Source: Datisca glomerata (lineage: Eukaryota > Streptophyta > Magnoliopsida > Cucurbitales > Datiscaceae). From it: a stretch of 64,000 nucleotides of DNA. The stretch lies in the NCBI GenBank assembly GCA_003255025.1, contig QANY01007449.1, positions 248,001 to 312,000 on the forward strand, in the 5' to 3' direction. Shown in pieces: positions 21,106 through 33,345 of the stretch. Position numbers and translations under genes: made by a program. The number at the start of each line of letters is the position of its first letter. Positions within the stretch are counted from its first letter, which is position 1. The notes beneath the pieces are model-generated. The model was not told the DNA's origin. It did no database searches and worked only from the letters and a program-made list of their open reading frames with translations.

Positions 21106-21126
21106 ATATATATATATATATATATA
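21106..21126. repeat. TA microsatellite at the right edge of EPRV-B
   Basis: Ten or more uninterrupted TA units follow the gap, the counterpart of the TA-rich tract at 13466-13520. Confidence 0.9.
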
Positions 21127-24100
21127 GAGTATACATTATATGTACTATCTACTTCTCACTTTTTTCTGTCGAAGTTTTTTGTTTAACGTCAAAAAAATTT
21201 TTGGGACGCCACCGCCCTTAAAGTGGCCAGTTTTGATGTTTGTCATATTTAAGGCTATTTTTGTGATTGTTTTTCAAAAATAATATAGTTATGATAAATA
21301 CTAAAGTATGATTCCTCTCAGTTAAAGGGTTTCAGACTCAATACAACCATATAGAGCACGTTTTAGAACGTATCATATTCATGTGTGATTGTTTTTCTTA
21401 TTTTCTTTTTTTTTTTGGAGAGGTACGTGTAATTCTTTTAAATTGTTTATTTGTTGAAAGCAACTGTGATATAAACAATCATGAAAACCAAAAAAAAAAT
21501 TATTAGTCATGTAAAGATGATAAATCAGAGAATAAACAACGTTAAAATAATTTAAATGAATAATGCTAAAACTTATCTCATTCCGAGAGTAAGGAAAAAA
21601 ATGCAAAAACAGCCATGTGTTTTGATTATTTGGCAAGCACACCTCTTATACACTTATTTACCAATTCAATCCCTACCCTTTGATGTTTTTGCAACTCTAA
21701 TAGTACAAAATCTGCTCATTTTAACGTTTTATAAATAAGTTGGATCAGAAGAGGATTAAATTGAACTCGCAAGCTTTTTCGTTTACTTAAAGATGTGACT
21801 AGTAGTTGGCTATTTCCATGCAGTACTACTAAACACATTGTAAAGGAGTTTTACAGTACAAATATGAAAGTAAACAATAACAAGAGAAAAATAACATTGA
21901 AAAGTACAAATGTTTGTGTTCACTTGAATTTTCAAGTCACTAGCACAACTATTTTCCAGCTACCTCTTGCCATTGTCATTATTGGTACTCCAATGACGTG
22001 AGTATTTATTTATAGGCCGAGGCTGAGAGCACAAATATGTTACATCAAATCAAATCTATCGTAATTGTTTACAACAGATAAATAGGGGATAAGAGAGGAC
22101 GTGATGTCTGGCTTATTTCAGAATCGTTTTCACACTAGATCAATTTGATCCGTTAACTTCATATGACGGTCATGCTCGCTTGATCTTTATAGCCCACATA
22201 GATCATTTGCTTTTTTTCATCGATCCTATGTACATTATAGTAATACATCTACTTCATGCTTTCAATTTGGAGGTAGTTGAAGTGTCAACAATGAATACTT
22301 TAGATAGATACAAACCAGATTAGGATATGATTTGTATGTACTTTGACATGTTGTATGGCGTACATAAATGAGTTGTTTAAAACAGTAAATATCATATATA
22401 TATATTCAAGGTAGGCAATAGGATTATATATAGGAAAATGTTCCCTTATATATATATGAAAATATACGTGCTTGCATGAACTGGTTTATGATTCCCTAAA
22501 ACGTAATTTGCATAGGAAAACCATGTGTACAAACATGTGGGGGGAAGGGAGTGATATGTAGAATATATAACGGAATATATATACAATACTATCTCTTAGC
22601 TAGCTTGCCAGTAATGGTATTGCTTTTTCTGATCTCTCACTTCTTTCATGAATGCTATGTCTAGCATGGACCACGCCCTGTTGGATTCAATTCCATCAGA
22701 ATGAAGCTAGTATTAATTTAATCACCTAATATTAATTAAGGTATGAGACAGGACACATAAAGATGATATGATTCGTCATATTCCTGCAAACAGTTTCAGG
22801 ACCACAATTATGAATTCTTAATCGTTGTTCAAGTGAAAATCATGCATGCTTAATTAATACTTTTAAGCTACTTAATACTTTACTTTAGTCCCGGTCTCAA
22901 GTAGAGGGACTAATTAAAAAATGATATAAAATAATAGGAACTAAAAATGTATTTAAGTACCCTTATTTTTTTGTCGCAAACGAGATACATACTCTATAGT
23001 GCACGTTTGAAATATAATGACTCGAACTCATAAACTGTAAAATGCAACTATATGATCTTCAAAACACAGTGGTTGGGTTATGAGAAAAATATTAGTTTGA
23101 GACATGACATGATATATGCCACATGCGTAACACACTATGAAAGTTGAATAGAAAACCATGTATAAGATGAGGTTAAATAAGCAAGAATATCTAGTAAATC
23201 AGCTTTGAATATGGGATTTGCATGGCTTTAAAATGTGAAAAAAAACATGGAAAAAATAAATACATAAATACCCCCAATGACAATATAATGAAGATGAGAT
23301 ATACACAGCATAGCATTGTAAGATATGCTCTAAAAATAGGGTATTGAAAATGGATCGATCCACGTGGTTAACTTATAGAAAGGAAAGGTCATAGGAAGGC
23401 GAGAGAGACTGGAGAGAGAGATGCTCCCAACTTGATATTTGTTGAAACTCAGAGAGACAGAGAAGAGTGTGTAATAATAGTTGGAATCTATAAGACGTGG
23501 GGCTGGCGAAAGATCCGGCGACCTTTTTGCTGCCTTTGCTTTTCTTTCTCTGAGTTTTATCTTGTTTGTCTCTCTTCTTTTCTTCACCTCTCTGCCAGCT
23601 AACAAATCCCAACACATTTCATTAATTTACTTTACTAATTTTCTTGCTCATCTCATCTTTATGTTCCCATTTCTTTTTCACTTCTCTCTTTCCCATGCAA
23701 TTAAGAACTGTCTAGCTACTTCTTTACAATATTTGTATTCCTTTCTTTTTACTAATTATTTTACAAATGCAACATATATATATATATACACACACTAATA
23801 TTATATGATATGTACACTAATGATAATTTTATTTGGGGAAGCTCCTTCCTAACTTACTCGTGTATTAAAGGCAATCACTATTACGTTAATCGTCGTTGAT
23901 AACATTTAATTCTCAAAATAACATGAGCTTAAAATAGTGTCAGCTGATATTGATATATGGGTTAAACGATAATTACTATCGTGCATAGAGAATCACTTTC
24001 TAGTTACTAGTAAAGTGATGGAGACACCATTTCTAGTTATATGCCGTTAAGGGACAACGATAGAGACCATTTTAGGTCTTGATCGTGAAAATTTTTTCAA

Positions 24101-24940
24101 TGCCCCCAACATCCATGCTAGGGTCTATTAAATATGTGTTTGAATTCATTAAATATGTTTGAGGTTCATCAAATAGGAGATTCATCAAATTTTTTAAAGT
24201 TCATCAATACATAAAAAGAATTCATCAAAATATATGTGATGGTTCACCAAAAACTCCTAATATACCTAAAGGAAAAAAAAATTCCAAAATATGAGAGCGA
24301 TTCCTTTATGGTCAGATATGATTGTCGTCCAGATTTGCTCAAAAGTAAAAAAGAACAGAAAAAACATTTATTTATTTTTTATGTTGTTCAATCGACTTAG
24401 GCTATCTAGATATATGATCTAACGGCCTAAGTTGACCAAAACTTATATCTGTCATTGCTAATGTGAATGACAAATAATCAATTTCCTAAAGTGACTAATA
24501 AATGTCATGTCACATATTTATTTATTACATATTTACTAAACTAGCATTCCCCTTAAAATAAACATAATTAAACTAAAATAAGAATAATTTTATGTTGATT
24601 AAATAATTCATCAAATTTTAGTGATTACAATGATTCGTTGATCATTTATCATTTGATGTTTTCATATTCATTAAAATATTTAAAAATATCAATTTATAAA
24701 TAATTGACATATCGCTTAATTATATAAAATTTAATTAATTATTTGATCTGTGTAAAATTATTTTTAAAATAAAATCAATTTATACCGACAAGATCGATTA
24801 GTTTTAGTAAAATAGTTTTATTAATAACATGGTTGACATGTGGCATAATGATATTAGGCCCAATATAGTGATATGAATGAGCTTGTACTCACCCTATAGA
24901 ACCAAATAAAATAGTTACTAATATTATAATATAATTCCAG
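21127..24940. other. Intergenic AT-rich spacer upstream of the RSL gene
   Basis: No gene, RNA or mobile element could be supported. It contains poly-T and TA runs (for example near 22396-22460 and 23775-23795) and a purine-rich 23370-23480 stretch that yields overlapping spurious ORFs. The proximal part is presumably the promoter of the + strand RSL gene. I see no motif strong enough to name. Confidence 0.5.
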
Positions 24941-24946
24941 TCCCTA

Positions 24947-24956
24947 CATATATAGA
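24947..24956 (+). promoter_or_regulatory. Probable TATA box of the RSL gene
   Basis: CATATATAGA lies about 110 bases before the start codon. No other strong TATA sequence is nearer. A transcript starting about 30 bases downstream would have a 5' untranslated region of about 80 bases without an upstream ATG in frame. Confidence 0.45.
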
Positions 24957-25062
24957 CCTACTATACAACAGTGTCATTCTCAACAAATCCTTTTGAGTGC
25001 TCAAAGCACATTTAGTATCCCACAAAAGGTTAGAAAAAAACCCCCTAATTTTTCTCTCTCAA

Positions 25063-26509
25063 ATGGCACTTGCCAAGGACAGAATTCTTCATGACTCAAA
25101 CCTAAATTTATCCCAAATTTCAGATCTTTCTTCCCCAAAATCCTACCCTATCGTAGCAACAGATGTTCCTACAGCAATGGAGAAGGCAGGATTCAATTAC
25201 CATCACGAGATATCTCACTCCGTCATAAACTTCAAGAACGGGATCGAGAATTTGATCCATCACAGTAACGAATCTTTGCTGAGCTTCGAGCACGGTGAGC
25301 CGGTCGCTCGAAACACCACCGGTTACCTAAAAGGTAATAGTAATCACAAGGATGAATACTTGGATTGGGAGGGTAACTTGAACAATAGTTACCAATGGAA
25401 TAACGACCAACGAGTATCGGAAGATGTCAACTGTTTTCAAACCGCTACAAATTATGGCTCTATGGAAACAAGTCCTGTGAAAGAAACCCTAAATGGATCG
25501 GATGAGTCCGGTTACGGGTGGTTGTATTCGGAAGCAAGTGTTGTTGGTGATAGTATCCATGAATCTGAGGGGCCACATGAAAGTGGAACTCACAAGCGTC
25601 CTCATAGGGTATTCTTATATTATACATCAAATTTTTTGGGAAAAAAACTTAATATATCGATCCTTTAGTTGAATAATCATTTAAATTATTTCGTAACACA
25701 GGGAGAGAGCGTGCAGGGTCAAAAGAAGCAGTGCACTAGTGCAAATAAGAAGTCAGCACCCAAGTCTAGCCCGGCAAAGGATCCACAGAGTATTGCAGCC
25801 AAGGTTTGCTGCAAGTCTAATTTAACCTAATTTTGATATTTATACCAAATTAAATTTTGATTATAAATTAAGCAAAACTAAAGAATGAACAAAAACCCCC
25901 CTGTAAAGAAATCACTAAAGAAAGAATGTTTGTATTTTCAGAATCGACGTGAACGGATTAGCGAGCGGCTGAAGATACTCCAAGAACTCGTACCCAATGG
26001 CTCCAAGGTGTATATTGTTAGCTAGACAATCATAAATCGTTGCTAAATAATAAAAATAATTGGTAAAAAAACTGGGTTGTTTTTCGTTTTTGTTTTACCA
26101 GCTTGTTTTCTCAAGCTAAAATTCTTAATCGTTGTGATTTTATGTAGGTTGATTTAGTAACCATGTTAGAGAAAGCAATTAGCTATGTCAAGTTTCTTCA
26201 GCTGCAAGTCAAGGTATGTACAATTTTAAATAACGGTCGAACGAGAATTGCGCTACATCGAGTTTTTTCATTTTTTCGTTTCCAAGTCTTAAATATAAAC
26301 AAAATGAAAAATTCTTGAAGATATTAGTTATCTATTAAATTTAATAGTTTTTTTTTTGGGTTTTGGGGATATTGAAGATATTGGCAACAGATGAATTTTG
26401 GCCAGTGCAAGGTGGGAAGGCACCTGATATAACACAAGTGAGGGAAGCCATTGATGCAATTCTCTCATCTCAAAGAGACAGAAGCTCAAGTTCAAATAGC
26501 TCCAAGTAA
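25063..26509 (+). CDS. bHLH transcription factor, RHD6/RSL1-like (RSL class I), five exons
   Basis: Exons: 25063-25608, 25702-25803, 25942-26007, 26148-26213 and 26378-26509, all with GT/AG introns in phase 0, giving 303 residues. The protein begins MALAKDR. Residues 1-182 are a variable acidic, Ser/Asn-rich region with DSIHESEG before the second exon. The bHLH is spread over exons 2-4: KDPQSIAAK, the basic region and helix 1 NRRERISERLKILQELVPNG, then VDLVTMLEKAISYVKFLQLQ (helix 2). Exon 5 carries the class I tail with FWPVQGGKAPD and AIDAILSSQ. Family knowledge: RHD6 and RSL1 act in nuclei of root epidermal cells, bind E-box/RHE-type sites as dimers and start the root-hair programme upstream of RSL2/RSL4. 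All exons are open and the splice sites are intact, so the gene looks functional. Orthology to RHD6 versus RSL1 cannot be fixed here. Confidence 0.93.
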
Positions 26510-29500
26510 TATATAATGGGATTGAGAGAGACAATAAGAATTTTAAGGAAAAAAAATAAGGATATTAATATATAATATGATCATGTCAAAAGGACAAATA
26601 GAGATCTTGAAGCAAAAGAAAAAAAAAGCTTTGTTTTGGAAGTTAGCTTTGATTTCTCTCTGACAAATAGAGATCTTGAAGCAGAAATTGTAAAAGAGGC
26701 TTTCTGTTTCTTTTATTTTTTCTGATAATAGATCTTCTGTTCGAATGAAATTATGCATTTTCAGATGTAATAGTTGGAACTGAGATATATTGCCAAACAT
26801 TGTCTCAGTTTCACCAAAAGGAAGATTCTCTCTCTCTCTCTCTTCTCACTAGTTCAATGTTTTAATGAAATATGAACTATGTTAATTTTTCTCTCTCTAA
26901 TAATTCTAGTAGGACCTATAATTATATATGAACTTATGTTAATTAATTGTTTTTCTTTGACTATCTTTATTAAAAAGTATTTAGTGCTCCTACAATACTG
27001 AGTTATTCAACATCAACTGATACTATTTACATCGATTATTCATTTACAATATGTTAAATTAAAATAAAATAATGTGTGGTTTGACTCCCAATACTAAATA
27101 TTCATGTGGAGAAACATAGAATCCAAGAGTACTAGAATTGTTCTACTGCATGTATATTGGATTAACATTAACAAATTAAATATTAGAATAATTAATAAGT
27201 GGAATTAAAGTTTGGCAATTAATCGCTTGTCAACTACATTTAATTAATTAAAACGACAAGCTGGTCTTATAGAAAGGCCGAGAAAGATATAAAAAAAAGT
27301 CAAAGTTAATCATTAATTAGTTATTTTTAATTATTTGCCCTAATCATTATTTTATATAGCTAAACAAAGAAAATAGAACTATCAACTATATCAAGCCCTG
27401 CTCTCACATTTGACATGCATATTGATCTTTTGCAAAAACCGTTACTTTAGAGCTAAACCCTTCAGCTATGTTCTTTTTGTATGCTTTTTTAGCTCTCTGT
27501 CAAAAAACCTAAGTTTGGTGAACAAAAGATTAGGGATTTGCCATATAATTTTCTTAGTGATCGAATGACAGCTTTAATAGAGTAATCATCAACATTTTTT
27601 CTTAACCCAGGACTTTTAACTAGTCATACAGAAGATTTTCATCCTCCTAGTTTGGGATTCGATCTCTTGTAATTCCCCTCTTAGATTCTCCTTGTAAACA
27701 TAAGAATAACCATCTATTTGGATAGCGCGTTTGGATCTTTTGATTTCTTTCTCGGGCACATATATCTTACCATTTCATATTCCCTCAAAACATTATACTC
27801 TTTTTTTCATTTTGCTTCTTACTGTTATTTTCTGCCTGTTTAGTACTTTGTAATATAAGATTTCCACACAACTATAGTTAAAGATGATTTCTCGAGTAAT
27901 TTATATAATAAGAGGAAAAATAAATCAACCTTATCCCTGAAGCAAACAAAGAAATAAGACCTTAAAACTTAATGCCCCATGGAAAGACATTCTTCCCTCT
28001 CTTTGGAACTTACTCCAAAGTTTTCAAAGATATAGTTGACAACATTACTTCGTAAACTCCAAGTAACAACCAACAAATAAAAAATAAGTCATGCATTAGG
28101 GTTTGTACTTGCATAGTTTTGAGCCATTAATTAATTGCTCTCTTGACTTTAAAGCAAAACTTGTTAGATGTTCTTCCCTTGTTTCAAATCGTGTAAACAT
28201 GTTTAAATCGATGGAATGTAGTATACCGGCGCAATACAAACCTTATCGATTACGAGAGATGATCATGTAATTAGGTCCTAATATCAACTATTATGAGTCA
28301 TTTAACTCAAAAGTTGACACTATCAGGTTGTTGTTTATTACCCTTAATTATAAACTGGAAACTTAAATAAAATATTGGTCCAACGTGTAATTTCTGAATT
28401 TTGCAACAAATCATGCATCTTTTTTTTTTGTCAAGGGGGCAACAAACCCTCTTGGCCACTCTAAAAAAGATCAATCATGTTGAGTCATGCATGCATACTT
28501 GTGGCCATCCGTACACATGTTGGGGTTGGTTGTGTTACACTGTACATAGCATCAAGAAAACAAAAAAGAAACAAGAAGAATTAGGCAAAGGGCAAAAGAG
28601 GGAATCGTGTTAGCATGCGTAACTATATTAATAAGGATCACATGGTAATCACATGCTCAATCCCACATAAAGCGGTGTCTATACATTTCCCCATGACATT
28701 TAAACTAGATTAAATAACACAATATCGAATGTTTATATTATAATGTTATTCTTCTTTCATTGTCGTTTAGATTTGGTGGAAAATTAATTAATTTTTTTCT
28801 TTTGTTAATGTATCTTGGGAAGGCTAAATTAACTTACTTTTAGCTTTTGCCAACTGAGGATAATTAAGCGGACAAAACCTAGTTAATAAATACATAATTT
28901 TGATACATATTTCAATGTTCCAAAAATAATCTTGATAAAGAAGAAGCTCTTACATCAATGATGCGTGTTTTCATTTGGTCACATTACCGAGAAGTAAAAT
29001 GATTTGGTCATATTACACAGATAAAAAATTGTTTCCATAAATATTTGACTCATGATAGATTATTTGACATAACAAGTTTATTTCTCAAATTTAAATGGGA
29101 ATTAAAATAGCTAGGATATGCTACGTACAAATCACTAAATCACACACCAACAGCCTATGCTTTAAATAAAAAATTATGTTCTCTCTCTGTGGTGGTGTAT
29201 CATGTGTGTTGTGTGTTATTTGACTCTAATATTTTGACCCAAGATTCAATTACTTAATTTCTCCAAATATATTATTTTTATGTGTTCGGAATTCCACACA
29301 ATTTATCTATTTTTTTATCAAATTAATTAGTAGGCAGTGATGTGTTTCCTAAATTAAAAAATGCGTTTTAGCTAATTTCTTTTATTGCTTCCCTAGCTAA
29401 TTAGATTATTATGTATTAGTTAACGATTCAATGATTGAATTCTTTGTCTTAAAGACCATACACAATAAGATAACATGATAAGATTTATAAGTATTGTTCT

Positions 29501-30039
29501 CAAACGTCAACTCTAAATTCCAATTACAATCCCACACTGTGATATTTTGTCTTGTAGAGATTAGATCTGTAAAAACATTAGCTGTGTGACTATATGAAAG
29601 CAAAACCTCGATGTCACGTATTTTTATTTAATTACAAAGAATAATTAGATGAATTCTTTCCATCTCCGGATTCTATTATATAGGTAAATAACAATAAAAA
29701 ATTAAAGTTCATTTGTTGATTTGTTGATTTTTTCTACAAATTAAACCTCTCCAATAAACAAAAAGTACATTTCCTAAGCATTTTCTCAAATAAAACCAAG
29801 GAATTAAATAACTAGAAAGATTGTTATAATTCTCTTTTTCTATTAAGGATCATCTATAAAGCAGGTACTTTTAAATCCATGCAGACTTAAACACCAACAT
29901 AGATGTCATGGGTGGATTTTTTTTTGTACCTTCCTTTGTATCTTTACATCTTAGAATTTATCCAAAGGAGCCGAATCGAAACCAAAGTTCCGCGTTTGGC
30001 ATTAAATTAGAGATGTTAAAATGATGAATCAATATTGAC
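26510..30039. other. Intergenic spacer downstream of the RSL gene
   Basis: AT-rich sequence with no supportable gene. Near 26575-26700 there is a local duplication of a GACAAATAGAGATCTTGAAGC block, probably in the RSL 3' untranslated region. A TC microsatellite lies at about 26828-26847. The remainder shows only scattered short spurious ORFs. Confidence 0.5.
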
Positions 30040-30044
30040 TAAAA

Positions 30045-30093
30045 CCCCTGCATTTCCAAGCTTATGATGTGAGTTCGATTCCTTCTACCCACT
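30045..30093 (+). pseudogene. trnG-UCC second exon, plastid-derived fragment
   Basis: CCCTGCATTTCCAAGC, then GAGTTCGATTCC..CTACCCAC reproduces the 3' exon of plastid trnG-UCC with several substitutions in the T-arm and acceptor stem. The first exon and nearly all of the intron are absent. It cannot make a tRNA. Confidence 0.7.
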
Positions 30094-30332
30094 TATCTTA
30101 TATATTTGATATCATAGTTATCTCTTTAATTTCTACATTATCCATGATTCATTATGAACTTTTTAATATAATAATAAATGATAAATATAGAAACTTAATA
30201 AAGGAAAATTATTTATGTCTTATATATAATAGTTCAAATAATAATTCAATATAAAATTTCTGACATTCCCGCATATATTGCTTTCTTTTACGAGCAAGAA
30301 AAGATATCTGAAAATTAAAAAAAAAGGAATAA

Positions 30333-30404
30333 ACGTCCATTGTCTAATGGATAGAAAAAATGTCTTCTAAACCTTTGGCATAGATTGAAATCAAATTGCA
30401 CACA
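30333..30404 (+). pseudogene. trnR-UCU, plastid-derived, degenerate
   Basis: GTCCATTGTCTAATGGATAG followed by GTCTTCTAAACCTTTGGCATAG is plastid trnR-UCU, including the TCT anticodon (CTTCTAA loop). The acceptor stem ends no longer pair (ACGTCCA against TTGCACAC), and the variable and T-arm bases are changed, so it is a fossil and not a working tRNA gene. Confidence 0.8.
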
Positions 30405-30576
30405 ATTTTTTCATATATATTTCTCTGTCAAATGGGCATTTTGAATGATTTGAATAAGAAACATTATTTTTATTTTATATATTTTTAAATATAAATTAGA
30501 TATATATTCTATTTAGAAAATAAATTCTCATATATATAAGGTTGTATAATGAAAATTATAACATTTATTATAGTAA

Positions 30577-30975
30577 ATTGATTAACTTGGACAAAAGAAA
30601 CGAAGTGACCCAAACAATTTTTTAAAGAACCTCAAGCCAATCAATATAATATTGATTAATACGTATTGATCGAAGACTTTTTGAAAATGAAACTGGCTCT
30701 TCTGCTCATAAATGAAATGTTCTGAATGTTCCTGAAATTCTTACTGTCATTGGACCATTGTATCTATATGCATTAGGATCCTGATTCGTGGATCTCTCCG
30801 TTTGAGAAATCAAAATAGGAGGATCAGACCATTTCTTCTAACCATTTTTTCTAATTTGATAAATGTTGGTTGATCATGTATATTTCATTATAATTCTATG
30901 ATTTAGAGTATCATTTCATGATTGATTCCCAAGAATCCATTGATCGGATCTATTCATTAAAAAAATCAATTCAAT
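30577..30975 (-). pseudogene. ycf2 fragment of plastid origin
   Basis: Read on the - strand, it matches the part of ycf2 containing NRSDQWI, DPNAYRY, then RINQY.IDW and a CACTTCGTTTC.TTTTGTCCAAG stretch. Stops and small indels interrupt it throughout. It directly follows the trnR-side plastid segment although ycf2 is far away in the plastome, so the NUPT is a composite or rearranged insertion. The LARD element begins 20-odd bases beyond. Confidence 0.75.
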
Positions 30976-30997
30976 ACATTTTGTATGCACACATATA

Positions 30998-31554
30998 TGT
31001 TTGTTTCGGGAGTGAATTTTGAACCGGATCGGGTACATGAACGAATAGTAGTCTAGTCATTAGAGAAGCCTTGAGAATATGAAGGTCTAGCGTGGAGGAA
31101 ATGATGAGTATTCTCAGTGGCCTAGACGGTGACAACCGCCAGCGAACGCACCTCCTTGGGGTTGCCAAGGAGAGGGAGAGGGAGAGAGAGACCCTAAATG
31201 TGTGTGTGTAATGTCCAAATATCCAACCCCCTTCAATAGGAGTATTAAGCATCTTTATGTAGAAAGTAAGGGGTAAACCCTATTTTATGATTGACTAATC
31301 AACGATTGTCAAGTGTAAATAGAGGCCAATGTATATGATGTTGTCACGTGTTTCTAGGTTCATCTTCAACGAGAGAATGACACATCTAAAACTTACTGAG
31401 GAGGTCATGACGATGGATCGACACGACGAGCCTTATCCTAATCCTACCACGTCGTATCCTCCAATTCATTTCCAAGGCGGTAAGAGTCCATTCAAGTCTT
31501 GTCACTTGACTTGACAATTATGGGTAAATAATCACAGGGATCCATATATAAACA
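30998..31554 (-). repeat. LARD 3' LTR (left copy)
   Basis: It is directly repeated at 36222-36773 with substitutions and small indels. Shared landmarks include GGATCGGGTACAT, CACCTCCTTGGGGTT, a GA-rich run before CCCTAAATGTGTGTGTGTAA, and TATAAACA at the end. The outer boundary is uncertain by about five bases. Confidence 0.8.
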
Positions 31555-31568
31555 TTAGCCCCCTGTGC
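31555..31568 (-). other. Purine tract next to the LARD 3' LTR
   Basis: GCACAGGGGGCTAA on the - strand sits directly against the TGTTTATA start of the LTR, a position comparable to the tracts at 7935-7947 and 48338-48350. Confidence 0.6.
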
Positions 31569-32291
31569 AAGTTCAAATGTGTAACACTTGAACTTATACA
31601 TAGTCTCGCTGTGTGTTGTGATCTTACTTGATGAGCCACCAATTTGAGAGATGTTCAACTGTGATGATGAATGTTTATTCACTGAATCAGTCATGTAAGG
31701 TTATATTTGTCGTTGTAGCCTCTAGTTGGATGTGATGATGTACCAATTGCTTTCATTTAGCCTCCAGTCAAAGATGTAAGAAGTCGTTGACTACGACATA
31801 CCTCCCTCAATAAAGAATCTGATCATGGCGATATTCGCTGAAGAATGACTAGCTGAAAAATATATATACACTAGCAATAGACAACCTTATATTCAATGTT
31901 AGCACGAGCGAGCATACATGATAATATTTGTACCATATGCATGTTCACAATGTGTGTTCAGATGCCAATGTATCATAACAAGTTAACAGCACCAAACAAC
32001 ATTTTTTAACTATAGCATGCTCATAAATGAGAGATACGTCTCAATGATACGTTCACATTTAACATTATTAGAGATAATTCATCAGAGTCATGAATAAATG
32101 CACCATCTCTCTCTAATATATTAATGATATGGGAGGACTGATCGTGAAAGACTCACCAGAAAGGAGTTTCACCAAGAGAAAATTAATGATGATAGAGTTC
32201 ATCAAGAAATTGCTCTGTGGCAGCTAAACAACCTGAAGTGCCGTCTTTAGACGATTCAGATTTGAACATTCATTGCACATACTCATCCGTT
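31569..32291 (-). other. LARD internal sequence next to the 3' LTR
   Basis: No coding sequence or repeats are evident. It is AT-rich and corresponds by position to the 3' untranslated region. Confidence 0.45.
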
Positions 32292-32375
32292 CCTACTTCG
32301 AACCCTTATCATGCATCCCTACTTCGAACCCTTATCATGCATCCCTACTTCGAACCCTTATCATGCATCCCTACT
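32292..32375. repeat. 26-bp tandem repeat inside the LARD element
   Basis: Three nearly perfect copies of a unit containing CTACTTCGAACCCTTATCAT. The high identity compared with the neighbouring arrays suggests a recent local amplification. A nearby short ORF is only this repeat read through. Confidence 0.85.
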
Positions 32376-32559
32376 TCGCTCTTACGTTGCCCTTACACAC
32401 GACTTTTAGTAGAAGCATATCCATGAGACATTTCTAACTAAGATTTAATCCATACGACAATGGCCATATTCTGCGGTAACGTGTGAAGTAAATAGTAACT
32501 TGTGTATTTCAAACATGTTATGGCAGCCAAGTTCCGCTTCGTAAGGATTTGCAATAGCG

Positions 32560-33345
32560 GCTAAGTTCCGCCCAACTACCTTCGTCAAAATGTCTTTATT
32601 GCATTTCAGGGACAAACTTTGCCGAAATCCCTTAAATATGTCTCAGGAATAACTTTTGCTAAAACATTTTAAATGCGCTTCAAGAACTAACTTTGCTAAA
32701 ATGTCTTAAACGTTTTACTTTGCTATAACATTTTAAACGCGTTCCAGGAACAAATTTCGCTGAAACGTCTTAAACGCGCTCCAGGAACAAACTTCACTGA
32801 AATGTCTTAAATGTGTTCGCTGATAACTGACTCGTTATAAGTTTTTGGATTATTTTGATATCTACAAAAGTCGAAGTAAAGATTACGAAGCTAAACGTCT
32901 TTCATATCTAAGTCATCCCTCGTGACAAGTTTTTCATTACCTCAAGTGAGCTTAATGGCGATTTTTCTTTTCAACAATCCTAAGATACCTATAATAGGTA
33001 CACTTAGCAGTGATTTCTCCTCAACAATCCTAAGTCACCCTTCTTGATAATTTTATTGTTACCTCGGGTGCACTTAGTGGTCTTTTTTACTTAACAATCC
33101 TAAGTTACCCTTCGTGATAATTTTGTCATTACCTCATGTGCACTTAGCGGTGGTTTTTGCCCAACGGTCCTAGGTCACCCCTCGTGGTAATTTTGTCATT
33201 ATCTCGGGTGCACTTAGTGGTGATTTTGGCTCAACAGTCCTATAATTTTATCGTTACCTCGGGTGCACTTAGCGGTGATTTTTGCTCAACAGTCCTAAGT
33301 CACCCCTTATGGTAATTTCATCGTTACCTCAAATGCACTTAGCGG
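32560..33345. repeat. Two diverged tandem arrays in the LARD element
   Basis: Array 1 (about 32590-32830) repeats a block with CAGGAACAAACTTCGCTGAAA and GTCTTAAACGCG at roughly 50-60-base spacing. Array 2 (about 32930-33345) repeats ATTACCTCGGGTGCACTTAGCGG followed by CTCAACAGTCCTAAGTCACCC at about 75-85-base spacing, five to six units. Units differ by substitutions and indels. Confidence 0.8.

Larger units (their letters stand above)
30040..30576 (+). other. Nuclear plastid DNA (NUPT): trnG-UCC to trnR-UCU region
   Basis: A diverged copy of the plastid interval that runs from the trnG-UCC intron end and second exon through the trnG-trnR spacer and trnR-UCU towards atpA. Gene order and spacing match the usual eudicot plastome. 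The spacer has a recognisable GAGCAAGAAAAGATATCTGAAAAT block before trnR and TTTCTCTGTCAAATGGGCATTTTGAATGATT after it. Numerous substitutions, many of the C-to-T kind, show an old transfer. Confidence 0.75.

Noticed and set aside
23330..23798. ORFs on both strands near a purine/pyrimidine-rich stretch
   Set aside because: Low-complexity sequence is open on both strands and has no homology I recognise.
24997..25062. N-terminal extension of the RSL protein
   Set aside because: The frame is open upstream, but there is no ATG before 25063, and MALAKDR fits the start of this family.
30333..30404. Functional nuclear tRNA-Arg gene
   Set aside because: It is plastid trnR-UCU with a mismatched acceptor stem and altered T-arm inside a plastid-derived block.
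32292..33345. CRISPR-like array
   Set aside because: The units are head-to-tail tandem repeats without unique spacers, in a plant LTR element.
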